Positions 44,591 through 54,922 are shown, numbered from the stretch's first letter. The stretch is DNA of 64,000 nucleotides from an uncultured Formosa sp. (GCF_947500765.1 NZ_CANMTH010000006.1:1-64000); one strand, 5' to 3'. Notes: generated by a model from the sequence alone, not told the origin. Numbers and translations are program-made.

Positions 44591-45220
44591 CTAATTAATA
44601 GTTTTAAAAGCACTTTCTATAGGAGTATTTCCTTGAAGAATTTCGAAAGTTGATGTATCTGTAGACTCATCACGTAAAGCTTGAATAAGTGTTTGAGCCA
44701 CATCATCACGTGTAATTTCACCACGTTTAGATAATTTTTCAGCTAATTCTATTGTGCCTTGCCCAGCGTTATTATTAAGCGTTCCAGGTCTTACAATAGT
44801 ATAATTAAGTGTAGATTTTTTTAAAAACTCATCGGCATTATGCTTCGCTTTTAAATACTCTTTAAGTTGATCGCTTTGTTCAGGATAATCTGCACCCATA
44901 GAACTTAACATTACAAATTTATTAATTTTAGCATCTTCAGAGGCTTTAATCATTTTTATGGCACCATCTTGATCGACTGATTCTACTTTTTTACCCCCAG
45001 ATCCGGCTGCAAAAATTACTTTATCAATACCTTGAACGGTTTTAGAAACATCTTCTTCAAGGTCGCCGTGAACTGTTCTTATATTTTGTGTACTAAATGC
45101 TTTCTCTTGTTCTGCATTTCTTACCATTGCTATAGGTTCAAAATCTTGAGATCCTTTTAAATAATTTACTATAATATGTCCTGTGGTACCTGTGGCACCA
45201 ACTACTAATACATTTTCCAT
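44591..45220 (-). CDS. NAD(P)H-binding SDR-like protein (YwnB/NmrA type)
   Basis: This 209-residue atypical short-chain dehydrogenase has a Rossmann fold starting VLVVGATGTTGHIIVNYL, then VIFAAGSGGKKVESVDQDG, VMLSSMGADYPEQ and YTIVRPGTLNN. The family includes BVR-B, YwnB and NmrA-like sensors of redox state. The catalytic Tyr-x-x-x-Lys is not conserved in the usual place. It precedes the redoxin gene, so the pair may deal with oxidative stress. Confidence 0.85.
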   Translation of the reverse strand: MENVLVVGATGTTGHIIVNYLKGSQDFEPIAMVRNAEQEKAFSTQNIRTVHGDLEEDVSKTVQGIDKVIFAAGSGGKKVESVDQDGAIKMIKASEDAKINKFVMLSSMGADYPEQSDQLKEYLKAKHNADEFLKKSTLNYTIVRPGTLNNNAGQGTIELAEKLSKRGEITRDDVAQTLIQALRDESTDTSTFEILQGNTPIESAFKTIN

Positions 45221-45418
45221 TGTGTTATATTTTTACTGCAATTTACTCAGAATTTAGAGTAACTCTTGACTTAAAAACGTATAAAACTAACGCAAAACCT
45301 ATTCGTACCCATTTATTTAAGTCTAAATACAAGACTATAATTAATTATTAAAGTGACGTTTATAGCACTATTAGATTAATATCTATTAATTAAATAATTA
45401 AAAAAAATATAAATAATT

Positions 45419-46966
45419 TTACCATTCTATAGGGCGGTAATCTTTAAGAAATTTACCACACCAATGTTTTCCTGTATTAATACCGTCTAATAACGGGTCC
45501 ATAACACGAGCGGCACCATCTACAATATCTAAAGGCGGTTGAAAATCGTATTCCTCTTGTTTCTTTTTGGCTAATTCGGCAGGATCTTCGTCTGTAACCC
45601 AACCTGTATCTACAGCATTCATAAAAATACCACTTTTAGCTAATTCTCCAGAAGCTGTATGTGTTAACATATTTAAAGCTGCTTTAGCCATATTAGTATG
45701 CGGATGGCGAGATTCTTTAAACACACGATGAAATTTACCTTCCATAGCCGTAACATTTATAATGTGTTTTTGCCCGGTATTTTCTTTTTTCATTAATTCA
45801 GACAAGCGATTACACAATACAAAAGGTGCGACGGAATTTACCAATTGTACTTCTATCATTTCTGTGGTTTCTATCGCGCCTAGTTTTAATCGCCAACTGT
45901 TGGTCTTTCTAAGATCTACTTGTTGTAAATCGGCATCTAATTCTCCTTCAGGAAACACCTCTTCTACGACTAATGAATTATCAAAACTATACGGAATTTG
46001 AGACAGTTTAGCAGAAGCTCTTAGTCCAATTCCAGGTTCAGGACCATGCCAAGTGACAGGCATATTTTTATTAGATGATGCACCAGAAGTCAACGATTTT
46101 AATTCGTCTAAACAATTTGTATGATCAGCTAACATATCCTGAACCGCCTTTGGTAACGTATCTATAGCTTGTTCTTCCTTAGCCATTAAATGTGCATAAA
46201 AACCAGCAGGACGTCTTACGGTTTGTGCAGCATTATTAATTAAAATATCTAAGCGATCGTATTTCTGTTCAATATAATTACAAAAAATCTCGACACTTGG
46301 TATGTGTCTTAAATCCAAACCGTGAATATGTAAACGGTCTTTCCATAAATTAAAATCATCTTCTTTAGCAAAACGAATTGCAGAATCTACAGGAAATCTA
46401 GTTGTTGCCACAACCGTTGCGCCACCACGTAATAACATTAAAGTAATGTGATATCCAATTTTTAGACGAGATCCCGTAATTACAGCGACTTGTCCGTTAA
46501 CATCAGCAGTTTGAAAACGTTTAGCATAATTAAAATCGCCACAATCGGTACACATCGTATCGTAAAAATGATGCATTTTAGTAAAAGATTCTTTACAAAC
46601 ATAACAATTTCGAGGCGTCTCTAACTCCGGTGTTTCTATAGTATCTAATTCTGCTGCAGCTAACAATTTAGGAGCCAAAAAGATAGGTGTTTCTCTGGCA
46701 TTTCTAATTCCTGTTACTTTACGCGCTACACGATCCTGAACTTCTTTTTTACGTTTTGCATTTTTTTTAGCATCTTTTTTACGGCGAGCAAACTCCTCTC
46801 GACTCGGTCTAGAAAACAGCCCTGTAGCTTGTATTAAGGCAATTCTTTTGTCCTTTGGAATATCGAAAATTAGATTCGTGTCTGTATTCAATTGTTGTAA
46901 TACATATAAGCAATTATCTATTTGTTTTTCACTTAACTCGACTTCACCTTCATGCTTTACTTTCAT
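45419..46966 (-). CDS. zinc-finger/SDR fusion oxidoreductase with altered active site
   Basis: The 515-residue protein has an acidic N-terminus, a very basic stretch (residues 61-83), a probable zinc site CxxC-x14-CxxC (Cys121, 124, 139, 142), and then an SDR Rossmann domain from about 157. The domain has TGSRLKIG (164-171), NNAA (244-247) and GWVTDE near 452. In the YxxxK active-site motif Lys428 is kept but Tyr is Thr424 (HPHTNMAK). An insertion of about 100 residues lies between the NNAA motif and the active site. It may be an NAD-binding regulator rather than a dehydrogenase. Confidence 0.8.
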   Translation of the reverse strand: MKVKHEGEVELSEKQIDNCLYVLQQLNTDTNLIFDIPKDKRIALIQATGLFSRPSREEFARRKKDAKKNAKRKKEVQDRVARKVTGIRNARETPIFLAPKLLAAAELDTIETPELETPRNCYVCKESFTKMHHFYDTMCTDCGDFNYAKRFQTADVNGQVAVITGSRLKIGYHITLMLLRGGATVVATTRFPVDSAIRFAKEDDFNLWKDRLHIHGLDLRHIPSVEIFCNYIEQKYDRLDILINNAAQTVRRPAGFYAHLMAKEEQAIDTLPKAVQDMLADHTNCLDELKSLTSGASSNKNMPVTWHGPEPGIGLRASAKLSQIPYSFDNSLVVEEVFPEGELDADLQQVDLRKTNSWRLKLGAIETTEMIEVQLVNSVAPFVLCNRLSELMKKENTGQKHIINVTAMEGKFHRVFKESRHPHTNMAKAALNMLTHTASGELAKSGIFMNAVDTGWVTDEDPAELAKKKQEEYDFQPPLDIVDGAARVMDPLLDGINTGKHWCGKFLKDYRPIEW

Positions 46967-47132
46967 ATATTACTATTTAATACGCGAAGATAGGCTATAT
47001 TCTTCGATATATACAACAAGTAAATTGATCGCTTTATCATTTCACTTTAGACGTTACATTGTCTAAAGTGAAAAGTAAACAGTGATATTATTTCTTCTAT
47101 ATTTAAGGTTAAAATCGATATAATTCAAAGTC

Positions 47133-48374
47133 ATGTCTTCTAAAAACACTTCAAAACACGCACTTTATCTATTAGTAATTATGTGTTTATTCAGTATAAA
47201 AATGATTTCAAACCCTTTAATTCGGTTAGATTCTACACGATTAGCAAGTGCTAAAAATAGAATTACTAACGGCACAGCATCTGAAAAAACACTTGAAGCT
47301 TATAAAAACCTATTACAACATGCTAACCGTGCATTAAAACTAGATAATCCCACAGTATTAAATAAAAGCATATTACCACCTTCGGGAGATAAGCATGATT
47401 ATTTGAGTATTAGTCGGTATTGGTGGCCAGATCCAAGCACAGAAAGTGGATTACCTTGGATTCGTTTAGATGGAAAAACAAACCCTGATACCCAAACTGA
47501 AGCTGTAGACAGAAAACGTTTAGCTGTTATGGGAAGAACTGTTTGTGTATTAAGTTTAGCCTATTATTTTACAGAAAATGAAACCTACGCAACAAAAGCC
47601 ATAAGCATGCTTGACACCTGGTTTATAAATCCAGAAACACTTATGAATCCGCATTTAAAATTTGGACAAAGTATTCCAGGTAAACCTAACACTAGACCTT
47701 TTGGTATTTTAGATGGACGATCTATCGTTCAGTTTATTCCAGATGCGATACATTTAATCTCAACATCTAAACAATGGACAGATACAAATCAGTTAAAAAT
47801 GACGGCATGGTTTACAGCGTATTTAGAGTGGTTAACTCAGAGTCCGTTAGGAATTAAAGGAAGTCTGCTTAACAATAATCACGGATCATGGTATAAGTTT
47901 CAAGTTGCTGCTTTAGCTATGTATTTAGGAAATAAAAACCTAACAAAAAACACAATTGTAGCCACGGAAAATAGTTTAGAACAGATGATAAATACTGAAG
48001 GCGGACAAGTTCATGAACTAGAAAGAACACGCTCTTTTTTTTATAGTTGCTTTAACCTTGAAGCTTTAATAAGTATTGCCAAAATTGGTGATTATGTGAA
48101 TTTAAATATGTGGACTTATGAAACTGAAAGTAAAAAGAGTTTAACTCTAGCATTACACTATTTAACAGCTGTGATTGATGGAGCACAATGGAATCATGAT
48201 ACTTTAAAAACAGTGGAAGTATCTAATCTTTTGCCAATAGTTTCAGCATTTTATGACACCTATAAAACTGAAGAATATCGCAGCCTTCTAAAGGCTATTT
48301 TAACGCAAGTAGAAGACCATACAAAAGACACTAACCTACAAGAATTTTGGTTATTTCATCCCGATTTTAATTAG
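47133..48374 (+). CDS. alginate-lyase-family (PF05426-like) secreted protein
   Basis: The 413-residue protein has a signal peptide (ALYLLVIMCLFSIKMISNPL) and an alpha/alpha-toroid lyase domain. It contains YLSISRYWWPDPSTESGLPW and RLAVMGRTVCVLSLAYYF. It also has NNNHGSWYKFQ, where the Asn-His pair fits the catalytic site of PL5-type polysaccharide lyases. Length matches the family (about 380-430). It stands alone, with no SusCD pair or other glycan genes nearby, so its substrate (alginate or another uronate glycan) is inferred only from the family. Confidence 0.85.
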   Translation: MSSKNTSKHALYLLVIMCLFSIKMISNPLIRLDSTRLASAKNRITNGTASEKTLEAYKNLLQHANRALKLDNPTVLNKSILPPSGDKHDYLSISRYWWPDPSTESGLPWIRLDGKTNPDTQTEAVDRKRLAVMGRTVCVLSLAYYFTENETYATKAISMLDTWFINPETLMNPHLKFGQSIPGKPNTRPFGILDGRSIVQFIPDAIHLISTSKQWTDTNQLKMTAWFTAYLEWLTQSPLGIKGSLLNNNHGSWYKFQVAALAMYLGNKNLTKNTIVATENSLEQMINTEGGQVHELERTRSFFYSCFNLEALISIAKIGDYVNLNMWTYETESKKSLTLALHYLTAVIDGAQWNHDTLKTVEVSNLLPIVSAFYDTYKTEEYRSLLKAILTQVEDHTKDTNLQEFWLFHPDFN

Positions 48375-48410
48375 AATTAGTTACAGTAATTACAGCAAAG
48401 ATACAGATAA

Positions 48411-48439
48411 AAAAAGCCCATCTTATTTTAAGATGGGCT
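48411..48439 (-). terminator. intrinsic terminator of the FKBP gene
   Basis: A perfect 11-bp stem AGCCCATCTTA/TAAGATGGGCT with a three-base loop is followed on the minus strand by a T-run. It may also slow plus-strand transcripts from the lyase gene. Confidence 0.85.
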
Positions 48440-48465
48440 AATATATTATATAAAAAAAACAGAAT

Positions 48466-49290
48466 TTAATTCACCGATTTTAATTCAATGTCGAATATTA
48501 ACACCGCACCACCTGGAATAGTATTATTTCCATAACGTCCGTAGCCTAAATCTGATGGAATTAATAAGGTACCACTTCCACCTTCATTAAAGTACTGAAG
48601 ACCTTCTTCCCAGCCTTGAATAACTTGGTCTAAATAAAAAGAAGCATCTGATGAGCCTTCATCAAAAACTTCACCATCTGTATAATATCCTTTATAATTT
48701 ACAGTTACATACGATGTTCCTGTTGGTTGTACGCCTGTACCTTGCTCGTCTATAACATAATACAATCCTGAATCTGTAACTTGGGCATCTAAGCTATTGG
48801 CATTTATATAATTTAAAATTTCTTGTTCATTTTCGGCGGTATAATCAATAATATCAATATCGAATACTAAAACAGAACCACCAGGAATACCGTTATAGTC
48901 TGAACTACCGTATGCTAAATGTGCAGGAATAATAAGTTTACCACTACCACCTTCGTTAAAATACTGAAGACCTTCTTGCCAACCATATATTACACTTTGT
49001 AAATTAAAAGAAATAGCATCCGAAGAAGCATCAAATTCTGAACCATTAGTATACGTTCCAACATAAGTTACAGTAACATCTGAAGTTGAAGTAATTTCTG
49101 CACCTTCTCCTTGTTCATCCATAACATAATACAAACCAGATCCGGTAGATATAGCATCTAAATTGTTAGCTGTTATATATGCTAAAATTTCTTGTTCATT
49201 CTCTGCTGCATAATTTATTGTTGTAGATGAATCGTCTGAACTACAAGACACAAAAAGCACTACAAAAAGTGCCATAAATACTGATTTCAT
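48466..49290 (-). CDS. lipoprotein with two tandem FKBP peptidyl-prolyl isomerase domains
   Basis: The 274-residue protein has a lipoprotein signal (SVFMALFVVLFVSCSSDDSS) and two copies of a unit of about 120 residues. Each begins AENEQEIL(A/N)YI and contains SGLYYVxDEQG, VTVxYxGxYTxG, GWxEGLQYFNEGGSG and IPGGxVLxFDI. The copies are strongly alike, pointing to an internal duplication. FKBP domains catalyse proline cis-trans isomerisation. The active-site Tyr, Asp and Phe positions look conserved in both. It probably assists folding at the cell surface or in the periplasm. Confidence 0.9.
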   Translation of the reverse strand: MKSVFMALFVVLFVSCSSDDSSTTINYAAENEQEILAYITANNLDAISTGSGLYYVMDEQGEGAEITSTSDVTVTYVGTYTNGSEFDASSDAISFNLQSVIYGWQEGLQYFNEGGSGKLIIPAHLAYGSSDYNGIPGGSVLVFDIDIIDYTAENEQEILNYINANSLDAQVTDSGLYYVIDEQGTGVQPTGTSYVTVNYKGYYTDGEVFDEGSSDASFYLDQVIQGWEEGLQYFNEGGSGTLLIPSDLGYGRYGNNTIPGGAVLIFDIELKSVN

Positions 49291-49485
49291 ATTTTATTAA
49301 ATTTATTAAAAACAAAAATATACAAATGATATGGCTAGACACTGTAAAAACTGTTAAAAAATTTAACATCTGAATAAAGTAATTGCTTTTAAATACGATT
49401 TACTTACAAAAGGGAAGAAAATACAACATGGAATATTTTAATGTTATAAAAAAATGAATTTAAAGGTCTAAAAAACTTAAAAAAC

Positions 49486-49493
49486 TATATTTG
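49486..49493 (+). promoter_or_regulatory. -7 promoter box next to the EamA gene start
   Basis: TATATTTG fits the Bacteroidota -7 consensus but ends only five bases before the ATG at 49,499. The mRNA would be nearly leaderless, or translation starts at the second ATG, 49,505. Confidence 0.5.
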
Positions 49494-49498
49494 CGCTC

Positions 49499-50398
49499 AT
49501 GTGGATGTATTTAGGTCTGTTATCGGCCGTATTTTTAGGATTACATAATTTATGTAAAAAACACGCCGTTCAAGGAAACGAAGTTTTTCCCGTGTTATTA
49601 GGAACCATTTCTTCAGGTTTATTAGTATTGCTTCCCTTTTATTTGGGATCTCAATTTGCGCCGGATTACACTAAATCTTTAGGGTTTTACATTGAATCTA
49701 TTTCATGGCAAAAACACATTTTTATTTTTATAAAATCAGTTATCATGGCAGGCTCTTGGATTTTAGCTTACCAAGCACTAAAGCATTTACCAATTACAAT
49801 TGTAACTCCAATACGATCTGCAGGACCATTTTTCACCTTTATTGGTGCTATTTTTATTTATCAAGAACGTCCAAACCCGTTACAATGGATTGGTTTTTTT
49901 TTAATAATAGGCTCTGTAATTCTCTATTCTAAAATAGGAAAAAAAGAAGGTATCGTTTTTACACGTAATAAATGGATTTTTGCCATTATTGCTGCTACAT
50001 TTTTAGGTGCTTCTAGCGGATTGTATGATAAGTTTTTAATACAACGTTTAATGTTAACCCCGCAAACCCTTCAATTTTGGTTTTGTTTTTATACTGTTAC
50101 TATATTATTAGTCATTTTAGGCTTTACTTGGTTTCCTTATGCAGAAAAAAGACAAGCTTTTAAATTTAGATGGTCTATCCCAGCTGTGGGTGTCTTGTTA
50201 CAGACTGCTGATTATTTTTACTTTAAAGCGTTACAAGATCCAGATGCTTTAATTATGTTACTATCTGCTATAAAAAGAAGTCAGATTATTATTGCAGTAG
50301 TTATTGGAGGTTTAATATTTAGAGAACAAAACAAACGCAAAAAACTAGTGCCTTTAGGAGGTATTATGTTAGGCGTGTTTTTAATATTATATTCTTAA
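49499..50398 (+). CDS. EamA-family (DMT superfamily) transporter
   Basis: The 299-residue inner-membrane protein has ten helices in two EamA repeats. The first carries PITIVTPIRSAGPFFTFIGA and YQERPNPLQWIGFFLIIGSV. The second has ADYFYFKALQDPDALIMLLS and REQNKRKKLVPLGGI. DMT transporters export or import metabolites such as amino acids or nucleotide sugars. The substrate is unknown. The start may instead be the second codon pair at 49,505. Confidence 0.85.
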   Translation: MWMYLGLLSAVFLGLHNLCKKHAVQGNEVFPVLLGTISSGLLVLLPFYLGSQFAPDYTKSLGFYIESISWQKHIFIFIKSVIMAGSWILAYQALKHLPITIVTPIRSAGPFFTFIGAIFIYQERPNPLQWIGFFLIIGSVILYSKIGKKEGIVFTRNKWIFAIIAATFLGASSGLYDKFLIQRLMLTPQTLQFWFCFYTVTILLVILGFTWFPYAEKRQAFKFRWSIPAVGVLLQTADYFYFKALQDPDALIMLLSAIKRSQIIIAVVIGGLIFREQNKRKKLVPLGGIMLGVFLILYS

Positions 50399-50429
50399 TA
50401 AGAAAGCATTTGAGAATAGGGTATAAAAA

Positions 50430-50459
50430 AACCAGCTGTAATTTCTTACAACTGGCTTT
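50430..50459 (-). terminator. intrinsic terminator of the CotH gene
   Basis: The imperfect stem AACCAGCTGTAA/TTACAACTGGCTT is followed on the minus strand by seven T residues, 35-60 bases after the CotH stop. Confidence 0.75.
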
Positions 50460-50492
50460 AAATTAAGAACCAACTTAAAAGGATTAAAAAAA

Positions 50493-51905
50493 CTATTTAT
50501 TTAAATACGAACTTGCAATTGAGGCACGTTGTGAAACATGACTGTTCAATTGGCTTACAGCTGTTTGAAAATCTGAACTAGAATTTAAGAATGTGTAACC
50601 ATCCATTTCTGTAGTAGCATACGGCTCGATTAATGACGAGTACGTTGCATATTTAGACTGCATTTTACTCACACTAAAGTAATTATCTATTGTTTCTTGC
50701 ACATATTCATCATACTGTGCTTTATACGTTTCATCTGCGTACAAATACCCAATTAATGGCCAACTTGAACTACTTACATCAGAAAAATCTATAGATACAG
50801 CGCCTTGACCATTACCATCTTGTAGCGCCTCATTATTATCCCATGGAATCCAAGATAAACGTTCGGTGTCTGGATTATTATATAAGTAATAATTATGTGT
50901 CATTCTACCATACGTATCCCAGTTTTGAATTACAGTATTTACAGCTAAATATTTTAAAAATGTATCTGTATCTAATATAGACTCTAATTCTGCTCTCCAA
51001 GTTTCTGGATCTGTAGTTCTATTGTCTGCGTTTAAAGCGGTATACAATTCTTCTACATCTGTAAAATTGGCATCATCTTCATTGGTTTTCTTAACCAAAT
51101 CATCTTCAGAATACGATCCCTCTGCAAAACTAGCACCATCGCCATCCGGTTTATATAGATTTCCATCATTATCAGAAAATTGTGTGTCAATTACGGTATC
51201 ATCTACCTCTTCTACTAATGTATACACACCAAAATATTCTGGACCATCTCCATGATCTACATATACGGTATAAAATGCAGTATGCGATACAGCTAAACCG
51301 GCATCTCTAAAAACATCGGCTGCTACTTTTTCTCGTAACATTGAGTTATCATTATAATTATTTTTTAAACTCAACTTTTTAAACCCGTAAAATCTTTGGT
51401 TGTCGATCTGCGGATAATCATCTTCAAATTCATCAAAATCTAATTTAAAAGATAATTTTAAAATACCAGAAGACCAACTGGACTGTAAGCTTGAATTCCC
51501 TTTAAAACGAATACCTACACGGTACCATTCTATACCATTATAAAAAACTTCTCCTGGAATAAAAATAGGATCTTCATCTACATCGCTTAAAGAACTATTA
51601 GAATGAGAACCAAAAGTTCCGTACAATGTATTCATATCTGCTAACATCGCATCCCAGCGTTCTTCTGTAATTACAAGATCTATGCGTTTAATTGTTTCAT
51701 CTTCAAAAACCTCATCAAAATCAGGATCTGCACTTTTACTGTGCGTTTCGTCTGTCCAATCTGTAGTTTCAAAATCGGTATCATCAATAACAATTTCTAC
51801 ACTGTCGTCTGTCTCTACATCATCTGATGATGTACTATCATCTCCACATGAATACAAGAAAACCATTTGCATAACAAAGAGACATGCAATTGTTGTTTTT
51901 TTCAT
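50493..51905 (-). CDS. CotH kinase family lipoprotein
   Basis: The protein has 470 residues counted from the ATG at 51,905, which gives a clean lipoprotein signal (TIACLFVMQMVFLYSCGDD). An Asp/Ser-rich linker follows, then the CotH domain: IDLVITEERWDAML, YRVGIRFKGNSSLQS, YFGVYTLVEEVDDTVI, YLAVNTVIQNWDTYG and LSWIPWDNNEALQDG. CotH proteins are protein-kinase-like and can phosphorylate secreted proteins. In Bacteroidota they are often surface lipoproteins of unknown substrate. The frame upstream of 51,905 is not signal-like. Confidence 0.87.
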   Translation of the reverse strand: MKKTTIACLFVMQMVFLYSCGDDSTSSDDVETDDSVEIVIDDTDFETTDWTDETHSKSADPDFDEVFEDETIKRIDLVITEERWDAMLADMNTLYGTFGSHSNSSLSDVDEDPIFIPGEVFYNGIEWYRVGIRFKGNSSLQSSWSSGILKLSFKLDFDEFEDDYPQIDNQRFYGFKKLSLKNNYNDNSMLREKVAADVFRDAGLAVSHTAFYTVYVDHGDGPEYFGVYTLVEEVDDTVIDTQFSDNDGNLYKPDGDGASFAEGSYSEDDLVKKTNEDDANFTDVEELYTALNADNRTTDPETWRAELESILDTDTFLKYLAVNTVIQNWDTYGRMTHNYYLYNNPDTERLSWIPWDNNEALQDGNGQGAVSIDFSDVSSSSWPLIGYLYADETYKAQYDEYVQETIDNYFSVSKMQSKYATYSSLIEPYATTEMDGYTFLNSSSDFQTAVSQLNSHVSQRASIASSYLNK

Positions 51906-52073
51906 TTTCAATACATTAAAAGTTTTGTCATTGCCCAAATTTCGATAATTAAATAGGACTATAATTTAATATTAAGTAAAGCGAACCACCTTTTCAGTGA
52001 ATCCCGACTAGCACTCTGTAAATGAGAAAATATCTAAAAAATTACAACTCAAACATATTAAAAAAATATGAGC

Positions 52074-53072
52074 TTAATTTCCTTGTATACGTAACCATAA
52101 ATCACTTATTAAGTGTTCTGCATCGTCACGGTTTTTAGGAGTCTCTATAAAATGAATTTGATTATTTTTATCTGTTTTAATTTCATATTGGAAGACGAAA
52201 TTATCGGCATAAGGTTTCATGCTTAAAGTTCCGAAACGTAAATCATTAAAATATAAATTCTGATTGTTTTTAGAAATGGTATACCATCCTTTAGAAATGG
52301 CAATCATACGCTGTAACTTCGTATTTGTTTTAAACTCATCTACATACTCATGATGTTTTGGATAGCTATAAAAAGTAATGGGTTTAGTATCGAAAAAAGA
52401 ATAATGCCCAACCAAATATGCTTCTTTTGTATCTACGTTTGCTGTCCATAAAATGGTATTTAAAGGAGAAGGTCTGGTATCTAAATCTGTATAATATATA
52501 TCCTGATCTTGTAAAGCAGATTGAAATTTAGTAAAGGCTATTCCTTTTAAAATAACGGTAATCACTAAATAAATGGAGCTTAAAACAAGTCCCCAATTAT
52601 TATAGACGTTTCGTTTTTTAGCTTCTTTTTTTTGGCGCATGGCTAAAATTAAACACACTAAAAACGGCACGGTATATAAGGGATCGATAACAAATATGGT
52701 TTTGTATGCCACACGTAAATCTAGAGGCCAAAAGAGTTGTGTTCCCCAAGTTGTATGTGCATCTAATAATGGATGCGTAATAAACGCAAAAAAGAACAAC
52801 CAAGACCAACCTTTTATGTTTTTATAACGTTCGAAGCGGGAGACAATCCATCCGAAAACAGGAGCAAAAATGATAGAAAATAATATGGAATGTGTAAAAC
52901 CTCTATGGATTTCTAAAGCAGATACTGTATCTGTAACATGAGAGGCCAACACATCTAAATCAGGTATTGTGCCCGCAATGGCACCATATAACATGGCTTT
53001 ATTTCCAACTTTCCTGCCTAAAACAGCTTCGCCAACTGCGGCTCCTAAAACAATTTGTGTAAGTGAATCCAT
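52074..53072 (-). CDS. YdjM-like membrane-bound metal-dependent hydrolase
   Basis: The 332-residue protein starts MDSLTQIVLGAAVGEAVLG and has four or five membrane helices. The DUF457/YdjM pattern of metal ligands is visible: IPDLDVL, HRGFTHSILF and HPLLDAHTTWG. A C-terminal soluble domain of about 130 residues follows. The family is LexA-regulated in E. coli but its reaction is not known. It is transcribed alone. Confidence 0.87.
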   Translation of the reverse strand: MDSLTQIVLGAAVGEAVLGRKVGNKAMLYGAIAGTIPDLDVLASHVTDTVSALEIHRGFTHSILFSIIFAPVFGWIVSRFERYKNIKGWSWLFFFAFITHPLLDAHTTWGTQLFWPLDLRVAYKTIFVIDPLYTVPFLVCLILAMRQKKEAKKRNVYNNWGLVLSSIYLVITVILKGIAFTKFQSALQDQDIYYTDLDTRPSPLNTILWTANVDTKEAYLVGHYSFFDTKPITFYSYPKHHEYVDEFKTNTKLQRMIAISKGWYTISKNNQNLYFNDLRFGTLSMKPYADNFVFQYEIKTDKNNQIHFIETPKNRDDAEHLISDLWLRIQGN

Positions 53073-53250
53073 AAGTAATTACAAACATACTTGAAGTTAT
53101 GCATACCACCTCAATGTTTTAAAAATAAAAGAGACCTGTAATCAAACTTTTGAAACCCCAATTTTTAAATAATGTTAAAAATTGAGGCCTCTGGATTTAA
53201 CTATTTATTAAACTTAAACAATACGTATTTAAAATGGTTTTCATCGTGCT

Positions 53251-54021
53251 TTACAAATGGGCATCGAACCAAAAATCAATTTCTATAGGTTCATTACGCT
53301 TTCCGTCTTCTGGAAGTTGTTGGTTTTTAGATTGACCACCACGACCTCCTCCTCCGGGAGGTCTTCCACCGCTTCCACCAAGTTCACGTTGTTCATTTCC
53401 AAAATCTTCAGATCTATTTTCTCTATTCGATTTATCTTTTTTAGTCGTTACGACACCTATTTTCAATTTAGAAAAGTCTTGTTTACTCTTCTCCTTAATC
53501 TTATGTTTTGGAAGTGTTAATTGATAATTTAAAACGCCATCTGCTTCATTATATGTATACACAGCTGTAATACCTAAACTATTTAAAAGCACATTAAAAA
53601 TGTCTGTATCATTATATAAAACAAATACAGCTTCTTCAGAAAAATCTACTGTAACTAATGCTTTAATGGTTTGTCTCATTTGCATAACCTCAGCATCTGT
53701 TTGAAAATTGTTTGTACGTTCTTCTACAGGTTTCTTTGAAATTTTAAGCGGTTCTTTGGGATATGTTATTGAGACTTTTTTATTTTCCTTCCCTTTTAAA
53801 TCAAAATACACTGTTAGTCCATGATGTAAAATAGACATGATGGTTTTCGGGTCTTGCGTACTTATATTTAAAGTGATGTTAGTCTGATTATCGGTAACGA
53901 GATACTCTATATTACTATTAGAAATAGAAATGGTATCTAAAAGCATAAGCGATTTCTCTGTACATGCATATACAGACCCCATAGCGCCAAACGCCATTAG
54001 GACAATCATAATTTCTTTCAT
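53251..54021 (-). CDS. hypothetical secreted protein with Gly-rich tail
   Basis: This 256-residue protein has a signal peptide (IMIVLMAFGAMGSVYA). The mature part is a beta-rich domain (LVTDNQTNITLNISTQDPKT, VTVDFSEEAVFVLYND) followed by a disordered, charged Gly/Pro/Arg-rich stretch (GGSGGRPPGGGGRGGQS). It closes the cluster of ten minus-strand genes, 147 bases after the response-regulator gene. One of the DUF1566 proteins upstream has a similar Pro/Gly-rich linker. No family recognised. Confidence 0.72.
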   Translation of the reverse strand: MKEIMIVLMAFGAMGSVYACTEKSLMLLDTISISNSNIEYLVTDNQTNITLNISTQDPKTIMSILHHGLTVYFDLKGKENKKVSITYPKEPLKISKKPVEERTNNFQTDAEVMQMRQTIKALVTVDFSEEAVFVLYNDTDIFNVLLNSLGITAVYTYNEADGVLNYQLTLPKHKIKEKSKQDFSKLKIGVVTTKKDKSNRENRSEDFGNEQRELGGSGGRPPGGGGRGGQSKNQQLPEDGKRNEPIEIDFWFDAHL

Positions 54022-54168
54022 AATACAGTTTTTTATATTATGATATAAAACTAAGTGGCTTTGGTTAACTTATAAAACAATATATACTAATAGCCTGATT
54101 AAATCTATGAATAAGACTATTATAAAGATGTGAATTTTGAATATATTGCTAGTTTAGTGTACTAACTA

Positions 54169-54918
54169 CTAACTGTTTAATGAATTCTGATTTATAAACT
54201 CTAAAAACTTAGGTTTATATTGTTCTGAAACAGTAATGCGTTGTTTGTTAATTATTATTTGACTTCGTTCTATGACTTCTATGTTTTTAAGCGATACTAT
54301 GAATGAACGATGAACACGCATAAAATCTGATGCAGGAAGTTCTTCTTCTAACGATTTTAAGCTCATTAGAGTTAAAATAGGTTTTGGATTATCTTTTAAC
54401 CAAATCTTGATATAATCCTTTAATCCTTCAAAATATTGTACATCTGCAAGTTTAATACGTAATTGTTTGTATTCTGATTTTACAAATAAGAATTCTTTTT
54501 TATCTGTAGACGCTGTGGTTTTAACCTGATCTTGAGAAGAACCTTTAAGTAAATTAAACCAAGTTCTTGCTTTATTTGCTGCGGTTAAAAACTCGGCATA
54601 ATCGAATGGTTTTAATAAATAATCTAAGGCTTCAACTCTAAATCCTTCTAAAGCATATTGGTCGAAAGCCGTTGTAAAAATAATTCGGGTGTCTTTAGAA
54701 ATCATTTTAGATAATTCCAAACCTGTTAAATCTGGCATTTGAATATCTAAAAACAATAAATCTACGGTTTCCGTTTGTAAATATTCCATGGCATCTATAG
54801 CACTACTACACTTCTTTTTAAGAGCTAAAAAAGGAGTTTTCTCTACATAACTTTCAACCAAATTAAGTGCCATTGGTTCATCATCTACAATTACACAACT
54901 CAGTATTAAAGTTTCCAT
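54169..54918 (-). CDS. LytTR-family response regulator
   Basis: The 249-residue protein has a receiver domain with the phospho-acceptor Asp58 (LLFLDIQMPD), the acidic pair in VDDEP and the conserved Lys in LLKPFDYAEF. It ends in a C-terminal LytTR DNA-binding domain (VKSEYKQLRIKLADVQYFEG, FMRVHRSFIVSLKNIEVIER). It lies four bases after its sensor kinase gene. It probably controls the MacAB-DUF1566 genes that surround it. Confidence 0.9.
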   Translation of the reverse strand: METLILSCVIVDDEPMALNLVESYVEKTPFLALKKKCSSAIDAMEYLQTETVDLLFLDIQMPDLTGLELSKMISKDTRIIFTTAFDQYALEGFRVEALDYLLKPFDYAEFLTAANKARTWFNLLKGSSQDQVKTTASTDKKEFLFVKSEYKQLRIKLADVQYFEGLKDYIKIWLKDNPKPILTLMSLKSLEEELPASDFMRVHRSFIVSLKNIEVIERSQIIINKQRITVSEQYKPKFLEFINQNSLNS

Positions 54919-54922
54919 AGGC

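Noticed and set aside
47133..50398. Polysaccharide utilisation locus around the alginate-lyase-family gene
   Set aside because: No SusC/SusD pair, sulfatase or other carbohydrate enzyme is present nearby. The neighbours are an SDR, FKBP and EamA protein.
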